A stretch of 64,000 bases of DNA from Branchiostoma floridae (taxonomy: Eukaryota > Chordata > Leptocardii > Amphioxiformes > Branchiostomatidae): NCBI RefSeq assembly GCF_000003815.2, contig NC_049982.1, positions 8,994,717 through 9,058,716 on the forward strand, given 5' to 3'. The notes beneath the pieces are model-generated. The model was not told the DNA's origin, did not search any database, and saw nothing but the letters and a program-made list of their open reading frames with translations. A program made the translations under genes and the position numbers. This document shows, piece by piece, positions 13,201-23,900 of this stretch (positions are counted from its first letter, which is position 1; each line of letters starts with the position of its first letter).

Positions 13201-16200
13201 GGACAACTGGACTCGCTCCAGACCGGTGAGTGGCTTGACGGCAATGCTGATGGGCCTTGTTTCTTGAACCAATTGCAATGGACCATCTTGTCGTCTAATG
13301 TCTTCATATTTTTCCTTATCATTTGTTGTCTTGATGGTGCTTTATTGGTCTTCATATCTGGTCTCTTACATCCATCTTAACGTTTTCTTTCCTATTGATA
13401 TATCCTCATCCATTGAACCTTCCAGATGGAAGATACTTCACACATCAATGGCAACGATGTATAACCAGCATTTACGTCCTGATTCAGTACGTCCTGACGT
13501 ACGTACTTGATGTCGGGGATTTTCAGTACAATGCGTTTAACGATTAGTGTGTCTACTCCAATAGGTCAGGACTGGGCGGTGGGCGCTACCCTGTACGCTC
13601 ATGCCGAGCAGAGACTGCGGGACACGCTGGACTACCTCACCAATGTCCTTTATGTGGACCCGGCGGGACAGATGCAGCCGAGCGCCGCCGCGCATCAGTG
13701 GGCGGACACGGTCCTATCAACGGGACAGGACGGTCTGTTCTCGGTAAGTTTTCATCTGATCACCAGCCTTTCTTGGTCTTCGGAGTTTCCTTGACGACTG
13801 TGATAATAAGCTTCTACAGTCACCCGACCAAGTAATACCACTCACTGAAACATTTATCTGTAGTCCAAGGAGAGGCCGGGGCAGCTAGGGACAAGTTTAG
13901 ATAGACACTGTTGGCCACACGGGCAACTTTGTTTTGCTTTCACAACATTGCTGTTGCTCATGCATCCTTTGATTGATAGATAAGACCACCTAGAATCTTC
14001 ACTTCGTCAGCTTTTTGTGTGAACCTTGTTCACATCCATACCAGCTATGCTGCTGTCATATCCCGCATTTAACATTGAAAAAAGTTCATCATCAAAGTTA
14101 TTTTTTCTGCTCACAGGTACTGAACAGGTTCCATGACATGGTGGTCGGCTCCTCGGGCCTGTTCGGCACCAAGTCCCTCCTGCTGACGTACGACGCCACG
14201 TTGGTGTCAACCACTCCCAGGGACAGCGTGGCCTACTGGAACAAGGTAATCTTAGTTAAACAAATCCTAGTTAAACAAATAAAGTGAAAGTGAAAGTACA
14301 ACTAAAAGAGCATTCTTACACAGTGATGAGATGAAGGGAGTTATAGACTTGCAATTGGCCACGTTTGGAACCTCGTTCTTCACACTGAAGCAGTGAAACC
14401 TAGATTCAAGGCAAAGTAGAACCAGAATGTGACAGTCAACGAAACGGCGGCTGTTGCAACACCTTGGCTGTTAATAAAGGGCTTTGTGACTTATTCTTAC
14501 AAATCTTGATAAGAGTAACTGAATAAATTTGTTACACGCAATAAAAACAAAATGTATTGATAGCGCACAGCCGTGTCTAGATCTAACTTTGCAAACTGAT
14601 TTGACGATGACATGCACACTCTATTGATACTGACAGGCTTACCCGTTTCTTGATTTTTCCCCAACTCCAGCTGCTGTGGTTCTATGAGTACACCTACTCC
14701 CTCCAGGTGGCCGGGTACTCCGCCTGGTCCACGGCGCTGAACGTGAAGGGAAGGCAGGACGAGACATCAGCCGTGATGGCACGGGCGCGGGGGAAGCTCA
14801 GCGAGCAGGCCTGCTTTCTTGAGATGTACCTTAGGGGTGAGCAGGGAGACAAGTTACGCGTTAAGATAGAACATTGCTACTAAGAAGCTAAGTCTCTGCT
14901 AATGATCTGATTACAAGAGTAGACATTCGTGGAGCTTCTCCTAGTATACTGGGTAGCGATCGTCGAGATCACTTTAGATATGTGTATTGAACAAAAAAGA
15001 ACAGAAAAACGTTCTTTGTTGGTTTTATCTAAATTAGTAAGGCAAATATATTAAACATTTTTATTTTCGTTCCTTCCGTTAGAATGGCCGGCCGGTACTT
15101 ACGGACTACCCATGACCAACACCGGGTGTCCCGTGGCAACGAACGTCACCTGGGAAACCGGGTCTCGTTTCCAGGATACCAGCGGGTACAACGAGTGGTC
15201 AGACGGCCTTCATTTCCCGACAGACACCTTCCACAGTGGCAACATGCGACAGGAGTTCTGTATGAAGGTATGGTTTAACTTCATGCTGTCATGTTGAATG
15301 CCGTATTGGCCATTTGTTTGAGAAGCAGACTGGTACTCACTGGCTCAGTAAATTATTTGCTTGCTTTCTTGTTCCTCTTTACCTAATGCTTCCTTTACAG
15401 TCCTTATTCAATTAAGGGTTAGCTGGTGTCATAATATGCAACTTAAAATAAATTCCCAAATTTAGATGACAAGTCTTTATCCAGAGATGTCTTTCTTCTC
15501 CTAAGACTTCCAGCGAAGGCGGAAGTGGGCAGTGGCCGGCGGGGAACTACTGTATTTTCAAGAGGGGAGCGTGTCCTGACGGTATGCATGCGTTTTGTCA
15601 ACGTATTCATGTTATATTTCCCCTTATCAGCTTTGTATTTGACCTGTGTTTTCATAGTCACAGAAATCAGTTCACACTGGCTAAGCATGTCATGTTTGAC
15701 CAGTGGGTCTACAAATCATAAGTTAAGCATGTAATGCCCCGCAGTCTAGGCGCAGTCACATATTCACACTTATCAATTTCAAGATTTACTTCTTTCTTCT
15801 TCTTCCCTGACACCTCAGGGTTCCTCGAAGGCCACATCACGTGGGACGACCTAGACGTGTTCAATGATAACGAGATTTCGGGCGCACTGCCTGATGGGGT
15901 TTATTACGCCAACACGGAGATCCACTAATTTTAGGGGGGGGACAGCTCCTACAGGTGACGTCATCAATATGCTTTTTCAATTTCTTATGACATTGTAAGT
16001 GTCATTGATTCAGGACGTGATAACCAAAACGAAACATTTCGTTGACATAGATATGGCCAAACATTGATGGTATTAGCGGATGTGTAATCTCCCAACTCGT
16101 AGTTTTAAGAATGTTGCACAAATGTATGGACCATAACATTCGAATGCTTTTCTTATACAGAACACCGATACGCCTTCCAATCCTGGCTCCATTCTACCTG

Positions 16201-16491
16201 TTCCGTCATCAGCAAGGGTGTCAGATGGTAAGCGTAAACAGTGTCAAAGTTTGTTCTGTGTTTTGGTTGTACAAACTGAAAAGTACAGAAAACTCAGAGC
16301 GCAGAGAATTGAAAGTCTCTAACTTCTGCTTCCGTCAGGTCGAAGGCGTCAGCAGTCCTGTGAACGAATGGTTCTGGTTCGACGATGATGATTGGTTCAA
16401 CCATAACGAGCTAGGCGGGGCCCATCCCTATGACGACGGCGACCCGGAGAACCATAGAGTTCACTACTGCTTCTACCAACGGGATGAATAG
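10240..16491 (+). CDS. Secreted CUB / FN1-like / ApeC-domain protein, ApeC interrupted by in-frame stops
   Basis: Exons: 10240-10306, 10506-10694, 11086-11202, 11589-11683, 12249-12401, 13024-13225, 13565-13743, 14117-14245, 14671-14836, 15083-15267, 15506-15581, 15819-15954, 16161-16227, 16339-16491; a 638-codon frame. Domains: signal peptide 1-20; CUB 24-124 (begins CGGDHSGTASG); a fibronectin-type-I-like Cys module about 152-185 (C152, C171, C173, C180, with the C-x-C typical of FN1); a predicted helical, coiled-coil-like region 208-432 of unknown function; and ApeC about 434-634 (WPAGTYGLP, FCMK, WPAGNYC, CPDGF, then PFYLF, GCQ, EWFWFDDDD and HYCFYQ in the last two exons). Amphioxus apextrin-like proteins are reported to bind bacterial peptidoglycan, so secreted immune recognition is a reasonable inference. 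Codon 556 is TAA (15926-15928) and 558 is TAG (15932-15934), exactly where an aromatic residue and a Cys pair are expected; the ApeC frame then resumes unshifted. Either a pseudogenised or truncated allele, or an assembly error. Confidence 0.8.
11279..11841. repeat. 35-bp perfect direct repeats flanking exon 4 of the ApeC gene
   Basis: The same 35 bp, beginning CAGAGCGGACGCGACATGAA, occur at 11279-11313 and 11807-11841, in direct orientation and 528 bp apart. They bracket exon 4 (11589-11683) and its flanking intron DNA. The identity far exceeds that of nearby sequence. Confidence 0.85.
12465..12582. repeat. Short MITE, TIR AGCCTGGGTGCC
   Basis: The ends AGCCTGGGTGCCATCCTATT and the inverse of its right end (AGCTTGGGTGCCGTTCTATC) are near-complementary, giving a 118-bp hairpin-like element in intron 5 of the ApeC gene. 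The termini resemble those of the elements at 26580-26666, 40481-40652 and 43637-43728. Confidence 0.65.
12588..12817. repeat. MITE with about 45-bp terminal inverted repeats
   Basis: The left end GGCTAAATGGAGGACTCTCT and the inverted right end GGCTAAAGGTGGACTCTTGG match, and the match continues through a GGCACTGCGGGATTCG-like stretch. The 230-bp element starts only about 5 bp after the previous MITE. No coding content. Confidence 0.7.
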
Positions 16492-16556
16492 GTTGTAATG
16501 CTGCCTACACATATACGTTTCTGGGTCCGATCTTTCGATCGTCTGCCAAAGGCAGA

Positions 16557-16562
16557 AATAAA
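16557..16562 (+). terminator. Poly(A) signal AATAAA of the ApeC gene
   Basis: A canonical AATAAA lies 66 bp after the final TAG at 16491, just after a small stem (TCTGCCAAAGGCAGA). Its presence shows that the 3' end of the gene is structurally intact despite the stops in the previous exons. Confidence 0.6.
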
Positions 16563-17277
16563 GATTGGCATATGTATTAAGTACTTTGCTTGGAGTGTTG
16601 TATTATTCTATTCAAAATGCTCAACCAATTTTGAGCTATTCGTTGTGCATATATAGACTCTATGCTATAGCATTCATTTTGGAGGGTAGGGGGGCTGTAA
16701 AGTTGTAACTATTGGATATTACATACAAACACGACAGGACATATGCATGCCCATTTTCCACACAATTTTAATGGCAGTGACAACATTTCAACAAACTGAT
16801 TGCTTTGGTTTACACTTTGTCAGACATTTCAGCTCATTAGAAGCAAAAGTTTGCTTGGATAGCCATAAACCTCAAATCCCATACATTTGAATGAGAAAAC
16901 AATATGTATACAGCAAAACACAACTGTTAATAGAAACATGCAAAATGCAGATATATAAAAGACCCTGTGTTGGAATCACACTTATGTTAGATAAGACTAT
17001 TTTTGTGGCTACAAATATATATATATATATATTTTTTGCATGAAGAGAAAGAAAAGAAAATACGCATACTGTCCTGACAGACATACTGAGAGGACCAGTT
17101 CCATAAACAGAAAACATGAATGTCATTCAAGAGATTAAAAAAAGTATTTCAACATTAATTTTTATTTTCCTGGGAATTTCATGAGATAACACAGCATGTA
17201 TTTGTCCAAAATTCCCTTTACTAATGTTCTAACTTTTGATCAGTAGGCCATGGACCCCAGTCTGTGACTAATTAAAA

Positions 17278-17431
17278 TTAATGACAATACTTCATTTTCT
17301 AGATTAACCTACACTTCACTATGACGTCCTTGCTACAACCAAAATCAGGAATAACAATTAATGACAATTCTTCATTTTCTAGATTAACCTACACTTCACT
17401 AAAATGCTACAACCAAAATCAGGAATAACAT
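17278..17431. repeat. Tandem duplication of about 75-80 bp
   Basis: AATGACAATACTTCATTTTC and the following block, with AGATTAACCTACACTTCACT, CTACAACCAAAATCAGGAA and TAACA, is repeated immediately downstream with one small internal deletion and few substitutions. This looks like a recent local tandem duplication. Confidence 0.8.
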
Positions 17432-18196
17432 AGTCTAAACTATTTTTCACGTTAGACTATTCAATTTTGTTACATTTTATTCAAAATACATTCAACCACT
17501 TTTCAGCAACACAATTATCATTTCATGATTTTAGCAATGATTGCCACATCATAGACAATTTTCTGCCATTACGTTTATGTACAGCTTGTATCTTTAAAAG
17601 AACTGCAGAAAATTTGCATAGCTCAAGTAGAAATCTTAAGTTGTGCGCTGATGCAGTTTGTGGCAATAACCATTCCAGGCAATAGACCTAAATTGTAAGA
17701 CATATAAAACGTGCTCCTTTACCTTTAGTCTCCAAATACAAGAATCTTACATGGTACTGTACACGGCTCCTTCCATAGACTGCAAAATTAAACTCTTTAC
17801 TTGACAAAAGCAATCCACAGGCCTCAGCGTCCAAAATACCCACTTGCACACTTGCACATTGCAACCACTTTTTGCTTGGTGCAACTTACTTCTAAACTCA
17901 GGTTACACAGGGTGCAACTTAGATTTTGAACTCGATTTTGTTGTCAATTTACTTGGAAGAAATAAACGGACCGAGGCAGCTCTGTTTCATATCAGACAAA
18001 CATGTATGTACAAAATGTATTATACGTTTTTTCAGAAATTAGTGAATTGTAGGTGGTGCAACTTGAAATTCAGTTGTGCAACCTAGTTTTTGCCCCAGGT
18101 TGCACGTTTTGATTTTCCTGTGCAACCTGGCTCAGAAAAGTATTTTGTACACTGGGCCCTCAAAGAGAGTGTTCACCGGAATCTCCTGTCACAGTA

Positions 18197-18588
18197 AGGC
18201 CTAGGAAAAAAAATGTTGTGTTTCCTGTTTCCCTACCTACCCTAGAAAAACCTGCCGACCCTAGACTTTTTTTGGGGGGTGGGCAGTGGAGTCACATAGC
18301 TTCCAGTTAGAATTTTTATTAGTCTGCTTCCTATTGAAGTAAAAACACTGCTTGTCCCATCTAATGAAGGATAAATGTATCTATTATGCACAAAATTAAA
18401 GTTTGACATGGAAAGACAAGTGCCATCATACATTTCAGTTTACTTTGTTCAACTGTATTGTAAACATGTATCACTAGAATTTTGGCCAGCCTAAAAAAAA
18501 ATACAAGAAAAAAAACGATAATCCCTACCTACCGACCCTAATTTTTTCAGGACTGAAACAGGAAACACAACATTTTTTTCCTAGGCCT
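18197..18588. repeat. About 390-bp inverted-repeat element (MITE)
   Basis: The left end AGGCCTAGGAAAAAAAATGT, continuing TGTGTTTCCTGTTT, is inverted at the right end as AAACAGGAAACACAACATTT then CCTAGGCCT. An inner pair, CCCTACCTACC with CCGACCCTA, occurs near both ends in the same orientation. No coding capacity seen. Confidence 0.7.
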
Positions 18589-18933
18589 AACCTACAGTTA
18601 TCTCCATGGCATAGTTCAGTACACAGGAGCAGTCTCTTGGGTTGCACTTAGCAAACTGACATTAGGCAACACCAGATTTATTTGTTGCTTCTCGATTTTT
18701 TTCTTCAGAAAAAATTGGACTAGCAGGTGAAAAAAATAGAATTTCTCAAAAGGTCTGGGGTGAAGATATACGGCTAAAGTAACACAAAAAAACAACAGCT
18801 GAGGAGTTTATTGGCATGTTTTGTACAATGAATCCGTTCCTTTGATTCGCTACTAATGTCCTGAATGAAAGGCGTTGTTCTCTTCGCCAAGAAGAGTATG
18901 AGATTGCTGACTTGGGTCTGTATGTAGGTCAAC

Positions 18934-19945
18934 AGCATATAACTCGAGAAAGTGTAGATGGAACTTTGTGATTTTTGGTAGGTGTGTAGCAGTTGTCGAA
19001 AGGAATGCCAAGTTTGAAAACGGTTTACCTGGCGTTTTCCTACGGTACTGCAGCGAGCTTGGTATGTTTTTTGGGGTTTGTTTTTGGCAGCATAAGTCAA
19101 AATCTAGCTGGGCGATTTTCACGAAACTTGGTAGGTGTGTAGCGGTTTTGGAGAGGAAGGTCAAGTGCGAAAATGGTTTACCTGGCTCTTACCTATGGTG
19201 CTGTAGCGGGATTTGTATGTAAGTGCGTTTGTCTGTATGCAAGATAACTCGAGAACCCTTGAATGGATCCTGATTATATTTGTTAGGTGGATTGGGGTTA
19301 GGAAAACAAAGGTCAAGTTCGATAATGGGCACCCTAGTGGCTGCCTAAGGTACTGCAGCAAAACTTTTAATTTTGGCACTTCGTGTTCTGGACATGCTGT
19401 GGTCATGATTTTTGAGTGGTAGATAGCCCTTGGAACAGAGAGTAAGTGCTGTGAGTTTGGACCCCCTAGCGGCTTTTTGGGAACTGCAGGCACCGATTTC
19501 CGTTCAAACTTTGGACGAGGATAACTTGAGAACGTGTAAACAGATCATCAGGATTTTCGGTATGTACATAGAATGAGTGATGACTTATACAATGTAATAC
19601 TAATTATGCAAATCAGTAGCTAATTTGCATAATTAATGAGGAAAGTTCATAAATCCATGCCAACAGCATATAACTCAAGAAGCTGTGTATGGATTTTCAT
19701 GATATTTAGTATTTAAGTAGCGGCTGCGGAAAGGAAGGTTGTGTTCGAAAATAGTTGACGTAGCATTTTCCGTTAGGACGGTAGCGGGCCGAGTGTGTGC
19801 GTCCGTTTGTTTGTGGAATGCATACTAGTAACTCGAGAAGCCTTGAAAAAATCCTGATGATATTTGGTAGGTGGGTAGGGATCAGGAAAACGAAGATAAA
19901 TTATGATAGTGGGCCCCCTAGCGGCTTCCTAAGGTACTGCAGCAA
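18934..19945. repeat. Degenerate multi-unit repeat array
   Basis: Units share, in order, an AACTCGAGAA-like motif (near 18940, 19246, 19523, 19672, 19830), a TTTGGTAGGTG block, a GAAAGGAAGGTCAAGT-like block, and a GGTACTGCAGC-like block (near 19043, 19196, 19348, 19480, 19933). Unit length is about 150-300 bp and divergence is high. Several weak open frames on both strands are by-products of this periodicity. Confidence 0.65.
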
Positions 19946-20961
19946 AACTTATTAACAGAAATAAACTGTGCTCTATATATCTCATTTTGACCTATATCTA
20001 TGGACACAGCTGTTATACAGATGGATTGCTGGAGGACGCCCTTACACTGGGGACAAAGTCTAAATTGACAAGCATGAAATTCTGATTGACCAGGGATGCT
20101 ACCAGGTCATCTGTCAGGTCACAGTCTGGTTTTGGTAATGTTTGTGTGTTTGTCAGGAACACAGTTCATGCATTTGCTATTTACTTTTTAATTTAGTAAT
20201 ACATGAATAAGACCTTAAAGGCATAATTATTTGGCGAAGAGATGGGTTCGTTGAACTCTAGTTTTTAGACTGAAATTATCTGTATATGGCTCTCAATTGT
20301 AATATTTACAGGTTTGTAATAGCAAAAGCTGTGTTATTTTTCTCTGGACTCAATTGAATTGAATTTGAAAATGAAAAAAAAAAAAAAATAGACGCATCCG
20401 AGAAGCAACAAATAAAATTGGTGTGGCCTTATCAAATGAAAAAAAAGTATCACAGTAAATATTTAGGAACCATAGTTGCAGTACCACTGACTGTTGATAC
20501 CGAATGGCTCTGATTGAAAGTTTATTGTACAAATTAAGCAACATAATTACACAAACATGACATAACATTAGAAATGGATTAGTTCAACACTTTCAAATTT
20601 GGACTCATTGAAGAAAAAAATATGTTACTGACTTTCAAAATGTACCACAGGTTAACCTTTGGGTTTACAAAACCCACAACCTATTCAGTTACACTTTGGA
20701 CCTAACACCATACCTTGGCATACTAATACCATGTTATTAGTCAATGAAATAAAATTTTAGTTCCAAATATTGCACTTAAATTGAAGCTTTTTAAAATCAA
20801 TTTCATTGGTACACTTTTCCTACATTTTTCAGTCACTGGCTTTAGTACCAAAGTGGTATGGACAAAATCAAATATGGAAATTCACTATAAAATCATTATG
20901 ATAATGATTTGTTTTCTTCTTTTCGTAAGAAACCCAATGTACCATCTACATTAGTACAACT

Positions 20962-23900
20962 CTACAGACAGGACTCTCTTGTTTCTAGGAGAAAAATCTC
21001 TCCACTGCTTGCATCATAGCTGACTCTTTCTCCAAACTTCTCCCTCAACTGTGCTAATACCTCATGCACAGGTGGTCTCCTCCCAGCCTCCCCTGCCTGG
21101 ATGAGTGCATTCTCCTCAAGGTGCTGGCCACCCAGACAGGGGAATAGGACTCTCCTGAGGGACGCCTTGTCCGGCGCGCCTAACTGTTTGTCTGTGTCCG
21201 CTGTGCAGCACTGGTTTGCCCTACAGGTTCTCTGGCAGTTCAATAGACAATGGCAACTGCTCCTATAGTCACCCTAAAACAAAAGATATGAATCTAATTC
21301 ACACATATATTCATCCTGATCAAAATCTTATATCTAAATAACTACACATTATTTATCAATCTATTTACATGTATCAAAATAGGCAATATAATATCTAGAT
21401 AAACACACACTTTTTATCAATACATTTATCAATATTAGTAATCTAGATAAACATACACTATTAGAATCAAAACAGTGAAAAAAAAAATCAGTAGTTGCCA
21501 GTTTGAAAAATTGATTGCCCTTTTATTTTGTTTGTTTCTTTTCAAGCTAACAACTGCACAGTTACATCATGTAGACATTGAGGACACAAAATACACCTTC
21601 TGCACCCACCTGTGAAAACTCGGGCTGAATGGTTGTGGAGTGAATTCCCTCGTTACGAAGCAGGCTCTTGATCTCGCGACAGAGCTGCAGGTAGACCTGG
21701 TAGTTTAGCGGAGACAGGAACACCACATGGAGCGTCGCAACAATCTTCTCTCCCGTCAGCGGCCACACGTGGAGCTCATGGATGTTCACAATACCTGGGA
21801 TCTGGATAAGGAAAAACACACTTCTGTGAGATATTGAGAGTATACTACATGTCAAAGACTTGACTGCTGTAGCATCTAGTAATCTGTATCTGTATCTGTA
21901 TATATATAGCCGGTATAACTGTAGCCTGATTTAATCGCGCTTCTCAGGCCCGTCGTACATTGCCGCGCCGATCCGCGGGGAGGAGTCTACAAGCTCCGGA
22001 TAGCGGAGTTTGCGTTACACAGACTAGTATAACTGCTGTTCGGCGTAACACACCAGCTTCGCAGGCACGCGGCGCGGCAGTAGCTGGTTATATTACACCG
22101 AACGACTCGTTACCCCTAACTTTTGCACATCATTTAGTAAACCTTTATGTGTGCTTTGTAAATGCTTTTATATTATACTTCTAGTTACTCTTGGAAGAAG
22201 AGTCACCTCCTGACGGAGTACAAAATGTATTGTAGTTGGGATTGTAGTGCTGTTCGCAGTGTTATCTCACCATCCCTTTCCTGCATTTGAACGTGAAGGA
22301 AAAGCCCAAAAAACAAAATCATAATACAAAGTAGTTGATTAGAAGCGGGTCTGTATGGGAATGCATGGATATAGAAAAGGATTATTGCTGGAAAGACTGA
22401 GGTGACTTAGCCATAAGTTCAAAAGGCTGCATTGTTTCCTGAAAAATACCCGCTTCTTCAGTGGAATGCCCCTTCAACAATAGATTCCAACAAGTTGGAT
22501 AGCCATGGCTGTATTTTTGCTATACAGTTGAATAAATCAACGAAAAAATCCTAAGATGCACTGAATTTCTGAAATGGCATGATGGCTTGTAATAACCTTC
22601 TTGCCCACTAGGTGGCGCTGCTGTGCTGCACAACAACCACTAACCAGTCTCACCTGCTGCAGCCTGGTCCTGAGTTTCTTCATTCTGACACTGGGTGGCA
22701 CCGACTGCAGGAGGATGGATGCTGACTGTTTTACTGTAAAATGCAAAATGTATGACAATATTTCTATGGTTTACCAATACGATATTACATCATATTTTCT
22801 CTAGTTATATCTAATTGCAAATAAAAGAATGGCACACTGTTCCTTCTGTGATGGAACATATGTATCGGTCAAAGTATCATTTTAAACTAATTGTGTACGG
22901 TAATATGACATACTGGTATATGTGTACAACACCTACAATGGCAATATCATTAATCAGATATGAGTGGTTACAGGTACTGGTACTGAACTGCATTCAGATC
23001 CAGGCACATGTAACTCTTACTCTTAGCATTTACAGTATATCTTTCGAAAACAATCTCTCTCTTTATACTTGCATCCACCAGAGGCTAATTTTATATACAC
23101 CTGACAAGATCTGATGTATGAGCTAAATAAGGCAAACTTACATTTGTACTGGATGTGAAAAGAGGCACAAGTAAGCAGATATGAATTAATTGGTCATGAC
23201 ACAACGAAGCTTTCATTATCCTATGAATAAGACGTGACAAGTATATGGATATCAAAATAACTTACACAGAGGCGCAGTTGTAGTAATGATGATGACCACC
23301 ATTAGGATGCTGCAAAAATGGGGGGAAAATTAGGAATACTTCAAAGTATAAGTCTATAATTACAGATAAGCTATGAAATCATTCTCATACATTTTACACT
23401 TCATTCTGCTTCACGTTCTAGTTTTATTTCAGATCAGTCTTCATGAAATTATCATACGTGAGTGGAAAGTACTGCCCAAAAGTAAAAGATAGGATATAGG
23501 AGAATTCTTTTACACATCTAATTAGTACCCACTTTGTTAAAGTTTTGATGTCTCTCTGACACGTTCCTCAGAGCTTCTGACTGGAGTTTTCCTTCTCGCC
23601 ACTATATTTACTGTTAGCAAGTGAGTACTAATTGGTTGTATAAAAGAATTCTCCTATAATATGTATTCTACCAGCCTGATTGAATTATTTTAGAAACTAA
23701 AAAGTAAATTAAAGATGTTTTTATCTACCTGAGGACAGGGTCACAGTACTTGATCCAGTCTCCCTCTAAATATATGATGATGAGTGCATTGATGAGGAGG
23801 ATGAGGGAGGACAGGGCGTCGCCCAGCACATGCAGGAACACGCCCCGCAGGTTCATCTGTACGGCATCTATTATAGCTGCAAAATGTAAACACACAGGGC

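Larger units (their letters stand above)
16563..20961. other. Convergent intergenic region; 3' flank of the first zinc transporter
   Basis: No coding exon recognised. Blocks near 16730-17150, 17580-17760 and 20500-20960 match, in the same order, blocks near 41580-41900, 42340-42520 and 44300-44790 downstream of the second zinc transporter. The segmental duplication therefore included several kilobases of 3' flank, perhaps long 3' UTR. Between the blocks lie repeats at 17278-17431, 18197-18588 and 18934-19945. Confidence 0.6.
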
